Assembly (NCBI GenBank): GCA_009760855.2
Contig: WPIO01000105.1
Span: forward strand, 414,501-478,500
Source of the DNA: Cristatella mucedo
Taxonomy: Eukaryota; Bryozoa; Phylactolaemata; Cristatellidae
Direction: 5' to 3'
DNA: 64,000 bases
Each line of letters opens with the position of its first letter. The stretch's first letter is position 1. A model generated the notes under the pieces. The model saw nothing but the letters and a program-made list of their open reading frames with translations, was not told the DNA's origin and made no database searches. This document shows, one piece after another, positions 26,617 through 39,289 of this stretch. A program made the translations under genes and the position numbers.

Positions 26617-28764
26617 TTCTCTCTATTACATCTCTCCCTCTTATCCTCTCTCCTTTTCCTCCACATTCCCTTCCCTCTTCCATCTCCTTATATGTCTATC
26701 CACACGAGATTCGCAAACCAGCACGACCCAGCAGCCGAGTTATGGCTCAAAATTCAGCTGCAGCCCCATTGGACTGAGTGAGCAGGCGTGTTACTTCTAC
26801 TGTGCTTCATTATTCAGTTTGAATAACCGCAAACAGCACAACGAGCTGGCTAATCTAACTCACATACAAAATGTGGCTCGACAAAGCATCGCCACAAGAT
26901 AACATCAACGATTTCCAATAGAAGGCAATCGTCTGACATGCTACCAACAAGTCAAAGCATTGATCATATAAGGGCAGACACATCAAATAATTGACATTCA
27001 ATAGAATAACCATGTTGGCAAAATATTTATGAACAGCACGCCACAGTTCCTCAGGGCTGGCTGTGATTGAACGATCATTCAGGGCATGAGCATGGATCAC
27101 AAACTACTGCTGGCAGTAAACAGCTCCTGCAGGGGTGGGTAGCAGTTTCCTCTGGTGACCATATTCGTAAATCTGCATTTACACAGCCAAACGTTTGCAT
27201 AACCAACTCAGCCAACTGGCTCAGATGTTCATGATGCTCAGAGCAAAATTCTTTTGATGATCTTTTTATAGTCATACTTTAAAGTGTAACCTGATAAATG
27301 AAGCGACAGCTCTTTTGGGCATTTATCTCCTCTGGTTTTACAGACCCAAGAAACAATTTTGAAGGCACTCATAGACTCTCCAGCTCATTCTTGCCTAGCA
27401 AACTGTAGATGCTGCCACGGCAGGCTGCCGACGGTCAGTTGTACTTGAGGGGTGGCAGCTGACGATTTGACCCGATGAGCCACTACTTAACCGAAGTAAT
27501 AAGCTATATGCCGACAAGCAGGCTGCAACCTGCAGGCCTCTACTGTCGGAGGCAACCAGAGCCAATCAGTACAAAAACCGTGCACAAAAATGCATGCGAC
27601 AATACAGCACTGATGATTGCTTGATGACTCTCCTACGATTGATAGCATCGTTACCCTACCTTGCCTCATCATATTGCTAAACCACAACACCTAATCTGTG
27701 CACTCCATCCGGCAGACTTTTACTGGTGTTGCCTCAGCCGTCGGGGCCCGAGCTGGGTACAGGTTCTCGGAAGTCAACTAGATCCAAATCTAAACAAAAA
27801 TTACATACCTTCTCTACCAACCAGTAATGATGCTATATCTCACCCCCTGAATAAACGACATACCAGATACAGCAATTTTGGCTAATGACTAAATTAGTGC
27901 TAGCACGAAAAAATCTACTCCCCTTATGAATGAAAATGTCTCCCTTAAAAGTTTAGCCTTTTTCTTTCAGAAAACCTCTGTTTTTTTCGCATACTTGTAG
28001 TACCTCTAGGCAAACTGAGGTGGCAACTTGGGAAAAACTTGGCTTCAAAAATTGCTTCTTCGCATTAATCCAAACGCAGGGTTTTTTGTCCTTGGTTTCA
28101 TACAAATTTGAAACATTTGAGGTTTTAAGTTGATTCTTAGGGTGCATGACATTTCAGAAGTGTCCTGTATTAACAGGTCTTAACTTCCAATTGCACTTCA
28201 GCTATAATGTACCGACAAGAGTGACGATCTTAACAGTCTTCAGCCTTCTAAGTAACCAAGAAGTGCAACAGAATGCAGCTTGGCTGAACTGTCAGCCCTC
28301 TCTCGGCTCCCCGGGAACGACCCTGCAGTCACAGCAGAGCAGCATTGAACAGAACATGCGAATTTTGGCCTGTCGAGGCTTGACAGGCCATGATGTAAAT
28401 AATTGCAAACTCTCCCTGAAAGCCTAATGACTGCTGCAGACTCTCAAGTGATCCTTGATCAACCAGCCTCCAAGGCAGCAGGTCACCAAACTGAACCGAA
28501 GCAGCTGGTAAACACCTTACCGGTCCCCCCCCCCACTCAGCCGATATCACTACATTTGACAACCTGTAGGTCACACGAAGTTCGGGCCGTGAGGACCTGT
28601 GCTGGCCCACCTTAGGCACAGCTTTCACGTAGTTCATGCTATCGGTAAGAAGTGGATGTCTGAAGCATGCACAGAAAAGGGTAATGACAGCAACTATGGC
28701 AACCAAAACAAATAACGAGCAACTATTAAATGGTGATGAAACCCAGACCATGAAACCAGAAAAC

Positions 28765-28777
28765 CACGCACGTGCGT

Positions 28778-28845
<68 letters not shown>
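28765..28845. repeat. (CA)n array with CG cap
   Basis: 81 bp of strict alternation starting CACGCACGTGCGTG then (CA)n. Confidence 0.95.
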
Positions 28846-28846
<1 letters not shown>

Positions 28847-30916
28847 AGATCATGAGGCTACAACCAGCAGCTCAGCAGGTGGAGGTTGCCACATTGTTTC
28901 TCTAGCCTTGAATGGTCAAGCAGGCATGTATGGGTGCCTAAAGAAAATAAACAGCAAGCAACTGGGCCAAAAGCTGTTGACACAATTCCAGCAGGGTCAG
29001 ATAAGCCTAGCTCATTCAACACCAACACAGGGCTGGCATAGAGACTATCAAGGAAGGCTACTTTTAGACTGCTTGCCGATCAGTTCAAGCCACATTAGCC
29101 ATTTACATACAACACTGCTCGCATCTGCACTCTGGCATGCATGGGTGATGAAAGAATGCAAAACACGTGAACGTAAGAGAGGAAAGTCTGCTGCTGCGAT
29201 GCACAGCAGGACCGGGAACGACTCTTAAGCGCCCTATCACATATACGTATACAAAAAACTCCAACGGGCTCATCCTGACGACTACAAAGACAGTGACTGG
29301 TGATCCGTGCGAGTACATGGTGCAGCATGCTCGTCGACCTTGTCTTATAGCTGTTTAGCTGCGATCTCTTCGGCTTATCTTCTACTTATTGCAAAAGAGC
29401 TCGATTGACCCACAGTCACCCTCTGCTACCATCAAACCGGCTCCAGCCACCACCTATCACCAGCCAGCCTACAAACCTGTGATAGCCTATAAGCACTAAG
29501 CTAATGGGGAAGGGGGAATAGGCAAGGTGAGCCTGCAGGCCTCACCCTCACCAAGTGGACCCAGCTGAAAGGTGAATCTGATGGCCAAGCAACCCACACG
29601 CTTTGAGACTTCCTAGCTGATTGGCTAGCCCAGGCAAGGTCAGACTCGGCTCTATGGTTGGCCCTGTTCTGGCATTGCCCTTTGGCTAGCTATGGCAGGG
29701 GCCACCAGCCGAGTATGCAGTGACCATGGCACAGGAGGCCAGGTCTCGGGACCTGCAGTGACCGGTGTCCTTTGCATTAAAAACAAGCCGCCTGCAATGC
29801 ACGAACCCTCAGGTGTTACATATCACATGGCTGGGGGATCCGACCATGCAGCGAATGTGTGCAGCCTCTGCCCCAAATTACTCGAGTAAGAGGTTACAGG
29901 CACCGAACGGTATACTCACGCTGAAGCTATTGCATATGCAGCAGGTTGTCAGTCTCGTGAGCCACTGCTTGGCAAACGCCCGAGTTCCCACTTGGCTATT
30001 GGTTCCACGTTCCATCCCACTTGGTACTGCCAGTGGAGAGAAGTCCCGACGGTGCAGAAGGGGTGCTGGCTGTCTGTTCATGCAGCACAACTGTTCGGTT
30101 CATGGAAGGAGCTGTTATTGGACAACATTGCCAACCTAATCAATGAACAGTCGTGGTGTCCAGCTGTCGATACTAACTCAGTGAGGGAAAACAAATCGAA
30201 GGGCTGAAGTACCTACTGCTCCTACGACCTGAGACTCGTAGGCTCGGTGCTCATTCGACTCCCACTCGTCCGTGGCTCGCAGACTAGAATGAGGACAGAC
30301 ACTTGTGTCGATTCTCCTCGACATCCAGCAAAATGGCATTGCTGGCATGCCCCAGCCCGATCGATATAGAAGACCGTTCAGGTCGCTACCCCCCTCTCTC
30401 TCTGGGGGAGGAGGCAATTTCTACCTACATACCAACCTAACCCCTGACTCGGCCACTGCCTGAGAACTGTGTGGAACTGGGGAGGGGTGCCTTCCCAGCA
30501 TCGTGATTAGACCTGCCTGGCAGTAAGACATAAATGTACAAAACTGACGCTGGAAGGTTGAGTGCGTTTGCTGGGCTACTCTAGCGGTCTTGCCAGCCTT
30601 TCAAGCTTCCTGCACCAGCCCCAGGAGCAAACGAACTTTTGGTCAACTAGCCAGAATTTCTGCAGCTGGGTTAGCTAACCCTGAAGCTTGAAATGATAAT
30701 CTCCAGGAGTATCTAGCACCAGATGCCCATGACCATCGGCCGGGCCACTGCAAGAAGGACTGAAAAGTTATTGGTAAGACTGAGCAGCATCAACTATCAT
30801 CAACTATCGAAATGATTCCCGAAGCAACTGGAAGCCGAACAGATCGCCTGCCCACACCGGCGGCACGACATCCTCTTCACTTACCACGACCTTGCACGAA
30901 GAACTCAAACCATCTG

Positions 30917-30941
30917 TTCTCTCTCTCTCTCTTTCTCGCGA

Positions 30942-30986
<45 letters not shown>
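30917..30986. repeat. (CT)n microsatellite
   Basis: CT repeat interrupted by TTTCTCGCGATCG; the only large array with CT rather than GA on the plus strand. Confidence 0.93.
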
Positions 30987-30990
<4 letters not shown>

Positions 30991-31239
30991 GTGCTCAAAT
31001 CGGCTAACGGAGCACGGCAATGTTACAAGAACAGCTCTTCGGTCGGTATCGAAATATGGGCTCCGAGCTCATCTGTGCAACTCTTGGGGTTTACAGCTGG
31101 TTTGCCAGACTAGCCTTATCTGCGACTTGAATGCGCCGGAAAGACGTGCTGTATCTTGAATTTGTATAGCGCCATCGGAACCTACGGTTCGGTGCCATGG
31201 CAGGAAGAGAACGAGGCTATAAAAAAGCCAAGAATCGCT

Positions 31240-32480
31240 GAGGCGATTCGACATAATACATCGGGCTCGAAAGGCCCAATCGATCGACCGAGGCCCCTAG
31301 CCGTGGTGCGCCTGCGAGCAGGCCATTTCAGCAGCAGCTCGTCAACGCTCAGCGTGTGCGAGCGCTCGACGAGAGACTGCGGGCGGGCAGCAGCACACTT
31401 GAAACCACTCCTCAAGCCACAAATGCTACACAAATCCGCCATCCTACGAAGCTTGGCAGGTCCACGGCAAAACTGCTATCGAGGGCGTTTGAAATCCAAC
31501 GTACGATACGTGCGAGCGACTCAGGGCGGTTCTACATTAAATTCAGCACTGCGAGAACCTGGAGCGGGCGACGGACTCGCATACTACAGCGTGGGGCCGC
31601 TGGGCAGTCCACTGCCGTAGAGCGGCAGGAGCAGTCGCGGCCCCCGTATAGTCAGACGGCTGAGCATGAGCTTCAGACGGACTTCAGACGCCGGGAAAAC
31701 CGGTGACGGAGGTTACGAAACTGAAGCGGAAACATAGACCTATCCGCACAAACCGTCGTTACGGAATCTGGCAGAGGCTGCGTGGGGGTGGGGGCCGACC
31801 AGCACGCCTTAACGAACAACCGGGGCGAGCAATTATCGGTTAGTATCTGTCTCTCAGCATGGGGTCCGCATGCCTAACCAGAAGCGTGATAAAAATCGCT
31901 CTCCAGGTCAAACGTACTTACGCTGCAGTGCGGATGCCCGCGCCGGTATTCCGAGAGCTACTGCACGCAAAGGCGCTCGGACGAAGGGCTATGGCTACCT
32001 GCGTGCATATAAATTCAGGAAGTAATTATCCGCCCCTCGGGTACGTCTGCTGCCGCATCGGCCCGCCAAGCCGGGCATGGTAAAGGCAGTGTAACTGCAA
32101 CAGCTCCACAAACTGGTTCAACGATATTAAATATCGTAAATAATTTGAAGCTTCAAATGCAGCGTGGCACCGCTAAATTCGGCTTTGGGAGACCCGTATG
32201 AACTAAATAGGACGTGACCTACGCTGGTTATCTATCGGCCGACGTGCGCTCGCCTCTGACCGAACGGGATTACATCAGTATGCGTCAACAGGTTAAAGTG
32301 GGCGATCCCCGGCTCCACAGGAGAGAGAGAGAGAGAGCCGGTGGATAAATGTCAGTCTGAACAGCAGCGCCGGGTCGCGTTAGTAGCTTTTGGCCAGCGT
32401 ATAGTAAACGCCTCCGCTCTCGCCGGTCTGAAGAGTGACGAGTAGCGGCAAGACGCGTAGCCCGCCAGTGTTGGCTGGAA
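31240..32480. other. CpG-rich stretch, possible promoter or unmethylated island
   Basis: Many lines here carry 5-8 CpG per 60 bp, against about 1-2 in most of the window. No LINE or SINE falls inside it. Frames of 154 and 116 codons are open through it, but none is recognisable. It could be the upstream promoter region of the minus-strand ACK-like gene or of an unseen plus-strand gene. Confidence 0.4.
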
Positions 32481-32565
32481 AAGGAGAGTTTATTCACGCT
32501 CGTGCTATAAAACTGTGCGCTGGCAGGTGTTCCAAGTGCGTAAGAATGGAAGCAGCTTCTAGCAC

Positions 32566-33163
32566 TGTCTGTCGTGAGCGTGGCAGTTGCCACATTACAC
32601 CACTTCTCGCCGACCTGCACTGGCTACCAGTCAAGCAACGGATCGACTTCAAGGTTTTGTCGCTCACTTTTAGGTCACTTCATTCTTTGGCCCCAGCCCA
32701 TCTCTCAGATCTACTCACCCACCAGGCCAAGCATTGTACCACCCGCTTTTCCGAATCCAACAGTCTACCAATACCTCGTACAAACTTCAAATCCTTTGGA
32801 GACCGTGCATTTAGTTCGTATGCTCTCAAAGCCTGGAACTCCCTCCCGACCTGCATCAGAACATCACCTGACCTGACCACATTTAAAAGGAACCTAAGAA
32901 CACACCTATTTAGGACAGCATTTAGTGGGTCCCTGTGATTCGTCCTTGATGTGCTTATGCGTGCTGACACTGTGCATGCTGCCACTAACCACATTTGCAT
33001 GCTGACCCTGTTCATGTCACCCCTAACCATGTTATTCATGTTGTTTATCAAGAATGATATTACCATTCAATTGCATTTCCTTTTGCAGCAAATGTAAAGC
33101 GCCTAGAAAGAGATTGAGTTCTCTGAGGGCGCTTTATCAAGTGCATTATTATTATTATTATTA
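32566..33163 (+). mobile_element. L2-type LINE, strongly 5'-truncated copy
   Basis: Starts in the RT thumb (CRERGSCHITPLLADLHWLP), runs through the stop at ~32938 and the 3' UTR with stem-loop, and ends in an (ATT)n tail. TAGCAC occurs just before the 5' junction (32559-32564) and again directly after the tail, a plausible 6 bp target-site duplication. Confidence 0.88.
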
Positions 33164-36100
33164 GCACCACCACTGGCCCCTCTAATCGATAGGCGATTTA
33201 TTGGCGGTTTATTGGTTTATTGGCTCCGTCGGCCGCAACTCTAAAACGACCGGATTCAAAGCTAGGGTATCGGCGGTATCGGTGCGCACTACTAATTTCC
33301 AGCACCTGTGTTAGGATGGCTCGGGCTAAGAGGCTCCCAAGTAATCGCGTCGGCGACTCCATTGAATACTGGTAGCAAGTACCGGCTGACCGGCGATCCG
33401 TAGTGTGGAGAAAATATGCAATTTAAAAAGCGCAGCTCTAGCTAGGGCTGGCTAGACTGCCGTGCACAGTGCACTGACTTATGACTCAAAATAATAGCAA
33501 ATTAAAAGTAATAATAGTAACAATAGACAATAATAGCAATTAAACAGATATTTGTTAAGCTCCATAAACGAACTAAATCTCTGCCTTGGCACTTCACGTG
33601 TGTCTTAAGGGAAGCATGCCCGTAAGGTTGGTAATAACAAACAGTGTCAGCACGCATACGTACACACAAGACAACTGCCAGTAAATACTGCGAGGCGCAA
33701 GTTAGTACCTAGAAGCTTTAGCGCTTTCAGCTAAGCACGGGCCGGTGCAGCCCCTAAGTCTGGACTCCACGAGAACGCTGAGGCAAGCCACGCGGAGGCA
33801 GTCCTCTGAACTCCCGCGTAGATCTGGAATAAGATGCCATCAAGAATACGAGAAAATCGTTGCGGTCTCAACGAATGAGCGATCGTCGTTGCTGCAAAAG
33901 TTTGGTGCCACTTGAGTGTAAAAGCTTCCCTCGGACAGAAATCCAGTTTAATCTTTTAGCTCTGCACAATACTCGACATCTGAATGACAGTGGTTCGGCT
34001 TGTGTGCACAAGAAAACAGAGAACCGGCGACAAGGGCAATGACAGAGCGCTCGTACAAATATAAATATATACAAATATATATATATATATATATAATGTA
34101 TAATTCATTTGTATAGCGCCCCAAGAGAACTTGATATCTATTCAGGCGCTTCGCATATGCCTCCGGGCTCGAGCCCACGACCTCAGCCTGACCTTGGTCG
34201 GGGCGAGGACCTTAAGCGCTGGGACCAAACCAGCTCGGCGCTCGTACAGGCTTACTACACATGTAGCTGTCTTTATCGTGTCTACTAGCGCGCCGCTATT
34301 ATTGTATTCCAAAGCTTGAAGACACTGCCAGCGTGTGCTTCTCGATTGCACAATATTTGCCGCCTTATATTGAAGGCAGTCCTACTTGCATTTTCTCTCC
34401 AATATTTTCTGAAAAATGGTCATCTATCACGAAGCTTTGCAGGTCAGAATTTCCCGCAGTGTTGAAGCTACATAAATTTACAGTCCTTCAATAATGCTCG
34501 TACTTTAAAATAAAAATGCTCTCTTTGTTCAAGCGAGTATTTATCTGCCATTTTTGGCAGCCGTAAAATTGCACTGGCTGTTTGTGAGGACTAGGCTAAG
34601 TAAAAATCAGAGCTGGCTGATTATATGCTTGGAATCGACACGCAATATCGCCGGCATCGAGTAACTGAATTAATCACCAGCAAAGAGCGCGTGCTGCTGT
34701 AAAGGCAATGAAGCAGGATTACCTAATTCCTTGGCGACACCTAGGTGTAAAGAAGGACAGCACATCTACCACAAGTCCCGTCAACAGCGTGCCAGGTGAC
34801 GACCCGGAGACGATATTTGATAAACGGTTGGGTTCTACGGAATGTTGGGACTAAAATTTATTTCTTCAAAGACTCCTATGCCAAGCTGGCAGTATTACTC
34901 AGTATCATTCCATTTCTACTAGCTCTAGTCGATACGCCACTCTCTGGAATTTTATTCAGCATAGATTTCTTACTATAAAAGCGCACCGAGCTTCTCCTAA
35001 CCGTTGCATTCGGGCTCACAAAGTTAGAACCTGCAATGTAATTAATTCGACTTGTGGCGACATGTAAACCCTTCAAATGAATACGCTTTGTAAAACAACG
35101 CAGTAGAAAGTCTCAGGGTGTCTGCATTTTAGAACACTGGGACCTAAGCTTAACCATTGGCAAATTTTAAATTAACATACCTATCGTACAAGTGCTTGAA
35201 AATACGCGGAAAATACCTGCGTCTGAATCGAAGTCAACAGGAAGCAACGACTGCGCTCGTAACGTTAGTTCTTAGTGACACGCGTCATCGGACTCACGGC
35301 AATGCGCAGCAAACGTATGACGTATCAAGCTGCACTAGATTCGTGAGTGAAATAAACGGGGTAGGAAATGTTAAATCTCGTCATCACTGTGTTTGTTTTT
35401 ACCAAATGTCCGAAGAACTGCATAACAAATTTGCTATCCGTCGCGTCGAATAAAGGGCAATGAAGTTTTTTTAAAGAACTGTGCTGACCCGGCCTTAGCG
35501 TAGGCGATGCTTAATTCAGTTTAACGTATTTTCTTTTTCGTTTCAGTATTTCCCGACTCCTCAGACAAACTTGAGACCGAGTCCTCGGAGTTAGTTCTAA
35601 AAGACGCATGCTGGTAGAGCGGGCGCATCGAAGCGCGGCTAACCAGCCGTAGGCGCAGCACCAATGCGCTCAGATAGCCGAGCACGGATGCAATAGCAAG
35701 TGCCTACACCTTAACATGATGCAAGGCCCGCGTCTTAACGTAGACCAGTCTATTCTATGTACACGTGGAACTAAGAGTGTGCAGTTTTAGCCATAGTTGC
35801 ACCGGTGGAAAATCACGGAAATCTTAAACGTTGCTTCGGAAGGCGGGCTCGAGTGTACGCTGACACAGCTGATGAGCACTTGGAGCATTTCCATATAGTG
35901 AGCTCCCTCCTCCTCCTCCTCCTCCTCCCCCCCCCGGTCAAAAATTGCTGGCTAATTCTATGTATGCATGTCCATCGCTTACCGAAGGCAGGCGCAGCAT
36001 GACGTCGCGTAGGTTACACTAACTCTGGCCGTTTTCCAATACACAAACTCAGCTGGTCCAAGCGAAAGCGCCGGTAGCACCGATCCTCGCTTTGGGCGAC

Positions 36101-36732
36101 TGCAAGGGGAGAGAGCTAGCTGCTGAAATACCGTGGCGCCAATCGACTACACACACGCAGATTCGTAGACTATCTCCACCCCTTTCTTTTCTTTTTCGAC
36201 GCTCGCCATTTGTGTACCGCAATCCATTTACGATAAATAGATCATGGACTCATTTCACGAAGCCGCTAATAATAATATCTAAGGCTGTCAAAATCTAGCT
36301 AGTGTAGCACGCCGAAATTGAACAATAACTTGTAAATACAGGAATAGGTGAACGGATCTGAACTCTGAACCGTAAAGGTCCGAAACGCCATAGCCGCTGA
36401 AAGCCGAAGGGCCCGAAGTCAATCATTCTTAGAGCACTTCCTGGTTAATACCTGAGATGTGTAAGCTCCTTGCAGACCTTTACGACTGGCTTCAAGACCA
36501 ACCTCTTCTGGACTGACGATCGCAGATAAAAAAGGATATGACATCAATGTCCTAAAATATTCACACGACAAGAGGAAACGAGCAAGCTGCTTGCCGTGTT
36601 GCCGTGTTGTCGTAACTTTTCTTCTTTTACCCTGCATCCGAAGCCGTGCCTCACCTGTCACAGTCTCTCGTGGCTCGGTCGTCTGACCATAGTAAAAACA
36701 AGTAGTCGCCAGTCGAAAAACCTCGCAGTTAA
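33164..36732. other. No supported gene; one SINE-B
   Basis: Moderately CpG-rich at its right end (35580-36900), approaching the candidate first exon at 36811. A (CCT)n/(C)n run at 35907-35936. Confidence 0.45.
34096..34231 (-). mobile_element. SINE family B
   Basis: Reverse copy: AATTCATTTGTATAGCGCCC, CAAGAGAACTTGATATCTAT, CGGGCTCGAGCCCACGACC (B box), head GGGACCAAACC. Its 3' tail is the (TA)n run at 34074-34096. Confidence 0.82.
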
Positions 36733-36810
36733 ACTAAACACTCGTTCTTAGCGTTTCTGTTGCGTTACCGATGCTGTATCGCAGTGTCTCCGGCGGCGGC
36801 GGCTGCTCTT

Positions 36811-36914
36811 ATGGAGTCTCACGGAGACACGAGCGTGGACGCGAGCGACGAACGAGACTCAATCTTGTCAACGCGTACGTACGTATGCGAGCCGGCTGAC
36901 TCACCGAAGACGGG
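36811..36914 (+). CDS. Candidate first coding exon of an unrecognised plus-strand gene
   Basis: An ATG at 36811 follows a GC-rich leader (a GGC/GCG run). The frame has its upstream stop at 36730 and stays open to a consensus donor ACGGG|GTGAGT at 36915. It encodes 34 codons plus two bases (MESHGDTSVDASDERDS...). The hydrophilic, acidic N-terminus is not recognised. An L2-type LINE begins only ~45 bp after the donor, inside the putative intron. No partner exon was found downstream, so this is a weak call based on context and splice signal. Confidence 0.22.
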
Positions 36915-36954
36915 GTGAGTGCATCTGTGGCGGGCAACATCATTACGTCAAGGG

Positions 36955-38786
36955 CAGGACGCTGCGACAAGTCATCGGTGATGTAGTCCTAAAGCTCGTA
37001 TCTCAATCAAAGAAGACAACAAGTCCACTGGACCCTATTCCCACTGTCCTGCTCCTACGTTGCATTGATCTGCTGCTGCCATGCATAACCAACATCATTA
37101 ATATGTCATTAGCCTCAGGTCAGGTCCCAGCACCTTTTAAAAAAGCTGTAGTCAGGCCACTTCTCAAGAAAGCTACACTAGACCAAGAGAACTTAAGCAA
37201 CTACCGCCCAGTCTCCCTTCTACCATTCCTATCAAAGACACTGGAACGGGTCGTGGCAGACCAGCTGAACTCGTATATCGAAACCTCACACCTTGCTAGT
37301 AAGTTCCAGTCTGGCTTTAGAGCTAATCACTCCACAGAGTCAGCATTGCTTTGGGTATACAACGACCTACTTAGGAATGCAGACATGGGTAGAGTGTCTC
37401 TTCTTGTTTTGCTCGATCTTTCGGCAGCTTTTGATACCATCGATCACAAAGTACTTCTAGAGCGCCTCTCATCTCGCCTGGGCATCACTGGCACTGCTCT
37501 GCAGTGGTTCAGGTCCTATCTCAGTGGGAGACTCCAGAGTGTTGACGTGAATGGACAAAGATCATCTGAAGTACCTCTGAAATATGGAGTACCTCAGGGC
37601 TCTGTGCTAGGTCCGGTCCTTTTCACCGTTTATACTCTCCCTCTCGCTGATGTGATTGCCAAGCACAATCTAGGCTTTCACTTCTATGCGGATGACACTC
37701 AGTTGTACCTTTGCTTTGATCCCTCCCAGCCTTCGAGCACCTCAAATTCTCTCAACTCACTTGCTGCATGCATTGATGACATCCGATCATGGATGGCAGC
37801 ACATTTTCTAAAACTAAACGATGATAAAACTAACTTACTAGTTATGGGCAAACCTAGTGTTATTCAGAAATTGGAAAGGCTGACTTTCAAAATTGGCTCT
37901 GCAAGCATATCTCCAGTTGAATCAGCTGGAAATCTAGGTGTCATATTCCAAAGCGACCTCTCGTTAGACGACCACATCAGCTCCACAGTCAAATCAGCCT
38001 ATTTTCAGCTTCATAACATTGCTAAAATTAGGGCTTGTTTAGATAAGGATACCACGTCCAAGTTGGTCCATGCATTCGTGACATCTTGTCTCGACTTCTG
38101 CAACTCACTGCTTACTGGCCTACCAGCATGTGCGATCAGGCGATTGCAGCGGGTGCAAAACTCTGCAGCTAGGCTTGTCTGTCGTGAGCGTCGCAGTTGC
38201 CACATTACTCCACTTCTCGCCGACCTGCACTGGTTACCAGTCAAGCAACAGATTGACTTCAAGGTTTTGTCGCTCACTTTTAGGTCTCTTCATTCTATGG
38301 CTCCAGCCTATCTTTCAGATATACTACCCCATCAGGCAAAGCATCGTACCACTCGCTTTTCGGAATCCAACAGTCTAGAAATACCTCGTACAAACCTTAA
38401 ATCCTTTGGAGACCGTGCATTTAGCTCGTATGCTCCCACAGCCTGGAACTCCCTCCCGACCTGCATCAGAACATCCCCTGACCTGACCACATTTAAAAGA
38501 AACTTAAAAACATACCTATTTAGGACAGCATTTAGTGGGTCCTTGTGATTCGTCCTCGATGTGCTTATGCGTGCTGACACTGTTCATGCTGCCACTAACC
38601 ACATTTGCATGCTGACCCAGTGCATGTAACCCCTAACCATGTTATTCATTTTGTTTGTTTTTCAAGCATGATTTTACTTACTATTCTATTGCGTATCACT
38701 TTGCAGCAAATGTAAAGCGCCTAGAAAGAGATTAAGTTCTCTGAGGGCGCTTTATCAAGTGCAATATTATTATATTATTATTATTG
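36955..38786 (+). mobile_element. L2-type LINE, 5'-truncated copy with intact RT frame
   Basis: Homology starts near 36960 (frame open upstream of the ATG at 37103, with SPLDPIPT.L at its start). It runs through the whole reverse transcriptase and a ~240 bp 3' UTR to a (TTA)n tail at 38764-38786. The 3' UTR holds a 34-nt stem-loop at 38717-38750 (arms GCGCC/GGCGC and AGAGA/TCTCT). This is the best-preserved copy in the window. The endonuclease half is missing, as usual for 5'-truncated LINE insertions. Confidence 0.92.
37103..38548 (+). CDS. L2-type LINE reverse transcriptase, 481 codons, uninterrupted
   Basis: RNA-directed DNA polymerase of the L2/CR1 (Jockey superfamily) group. Visible motifs: RPVSLLPFLSKTLERVV (finger), LLDLSAAFDTIDH at residues 103-115 (first catalytic Asp 105), [11 protein letters not shown] at 161-171, [10 protein letters not shown] with Asp197 and Asp198, then thumb motifs (LDFCNSLLTGLP, NSAARLVCR, LHWLPVK) and the C-terminal WNSLP...LTTFKRNL. 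No stops or frameshifts are seen, which suggests recent insertion. The annotated ATG is only the first in an open frame; the real protein would start upstream in the missing endonuclease domain, so this copy cannot move by itself. Confidence 0.92.
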   Translation: MSLASGQVPAPFKKAVVRPLLKKATLDQENLSNYRPVSLLPFLSKTLERVVADQLNSYIETSHLASKFQSGFRANHSTESALLWVYNDLLRNADMGRVSLLVLLDLSAAFDTIDHKVLLERLSSRLGITGTALQWFRSYLSGRLQSVDVNGQRSSEVPLKYGVPQGSVLGPVLFTVYTLPLADVIAKHNLGFHFYADDTQLYLCFDPSQPSSTSNSLNSLAACIDDIRSWMAAHFLKLNDDKTNLLVMGKPSVIQKLERLTFKIGSASISPVESAGNLGVIFQSDLSLDDHISSTVKSAYFQLHNIAKIRACLDKDTTSKLVHAFVTSCLDFCNSLLTGLPACAIRRLQRVQNSAARLVCRERRSCHITPLLADLHWLPVKQQIDFKVLSLTFRSLHSMAPAYLSDILPHQAKHRTTRFSESNSLEIPRTNLKSFGDRAFSSYAPTAWNSLPTCIRTSPDLTTFKRNLKTYLFRTAFSGSL

Positions 38787-38916
38787 GCCCAACCACCAGC
38801 TGCAGGCGGCATATATTAGTGGCCGGTGCTGCTGCTGCTGCTAATTGCAATAGCAGAAGCAGAAGGCGCGCACAACACCGACACCCCTGGTACAGCTAAA
38901 GGAAAGGCATGGACAT

Positions 38917-39255
38917 CTAACTGACGTAGGCTGATGCAAGTGAAAGTATTGACCTACATCCAAGTCTGAGACTCGCGAAATCGATTAGATGCTTGGTAGG
39001 GAGCCACTGAAGCACAGACATAAGTGGTTCGATATGGTTGCTGCGCTTTTGACAACGGACCAGACGGCTGCTGAGTTTGGCACCAGTTGCAGACGAGTAA
39101 GGGCAGTCGCCGGTAGTCCAAAATAACTGGGAATTGCAGTAATATAGGCTCAATGTCACAAACGCGGGCACTAGTTTTCATGTCTCATCACTCTTTGCCT
39201 AATCAGGCCTTGATTTTGGCGATGTTTCTGAGCTGAAAGTAGGCGACGTGATAGT
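38917..39255 (-). mobile_element. Diverged L2-related LINE fragment
   Basis: The minus-strand frames show SATGAKLSSRLVRCQKRSNH and SVLQWLPTKHLIDF, matching the thumb pattern NSAARLVCR..SHI and LHWLPVKQRIDF with many substitutions. It is older than, or from a different subfamily to, the neighbouring copies. Confidence 0.65.
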
Positions 39256-39289
39256 GGAGGAGAACACTCACAATGTGTAGTTTTGGAAT

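Larger units (their letters stand above)
24256..30916. other. No supported gene
   Basis: Contains SINE-A (25200-25358) and two CA arrays. The remaining frames are short and not conserved-looking. Confidence 0.5.

Noticed and set aside
31156-31620. 154-codon plus-strand frame in the CpG-rich stretch
   Set aside because: Overlapping frames are open on both strands, as expected from high CpG and low stop density. No domain or splice context.
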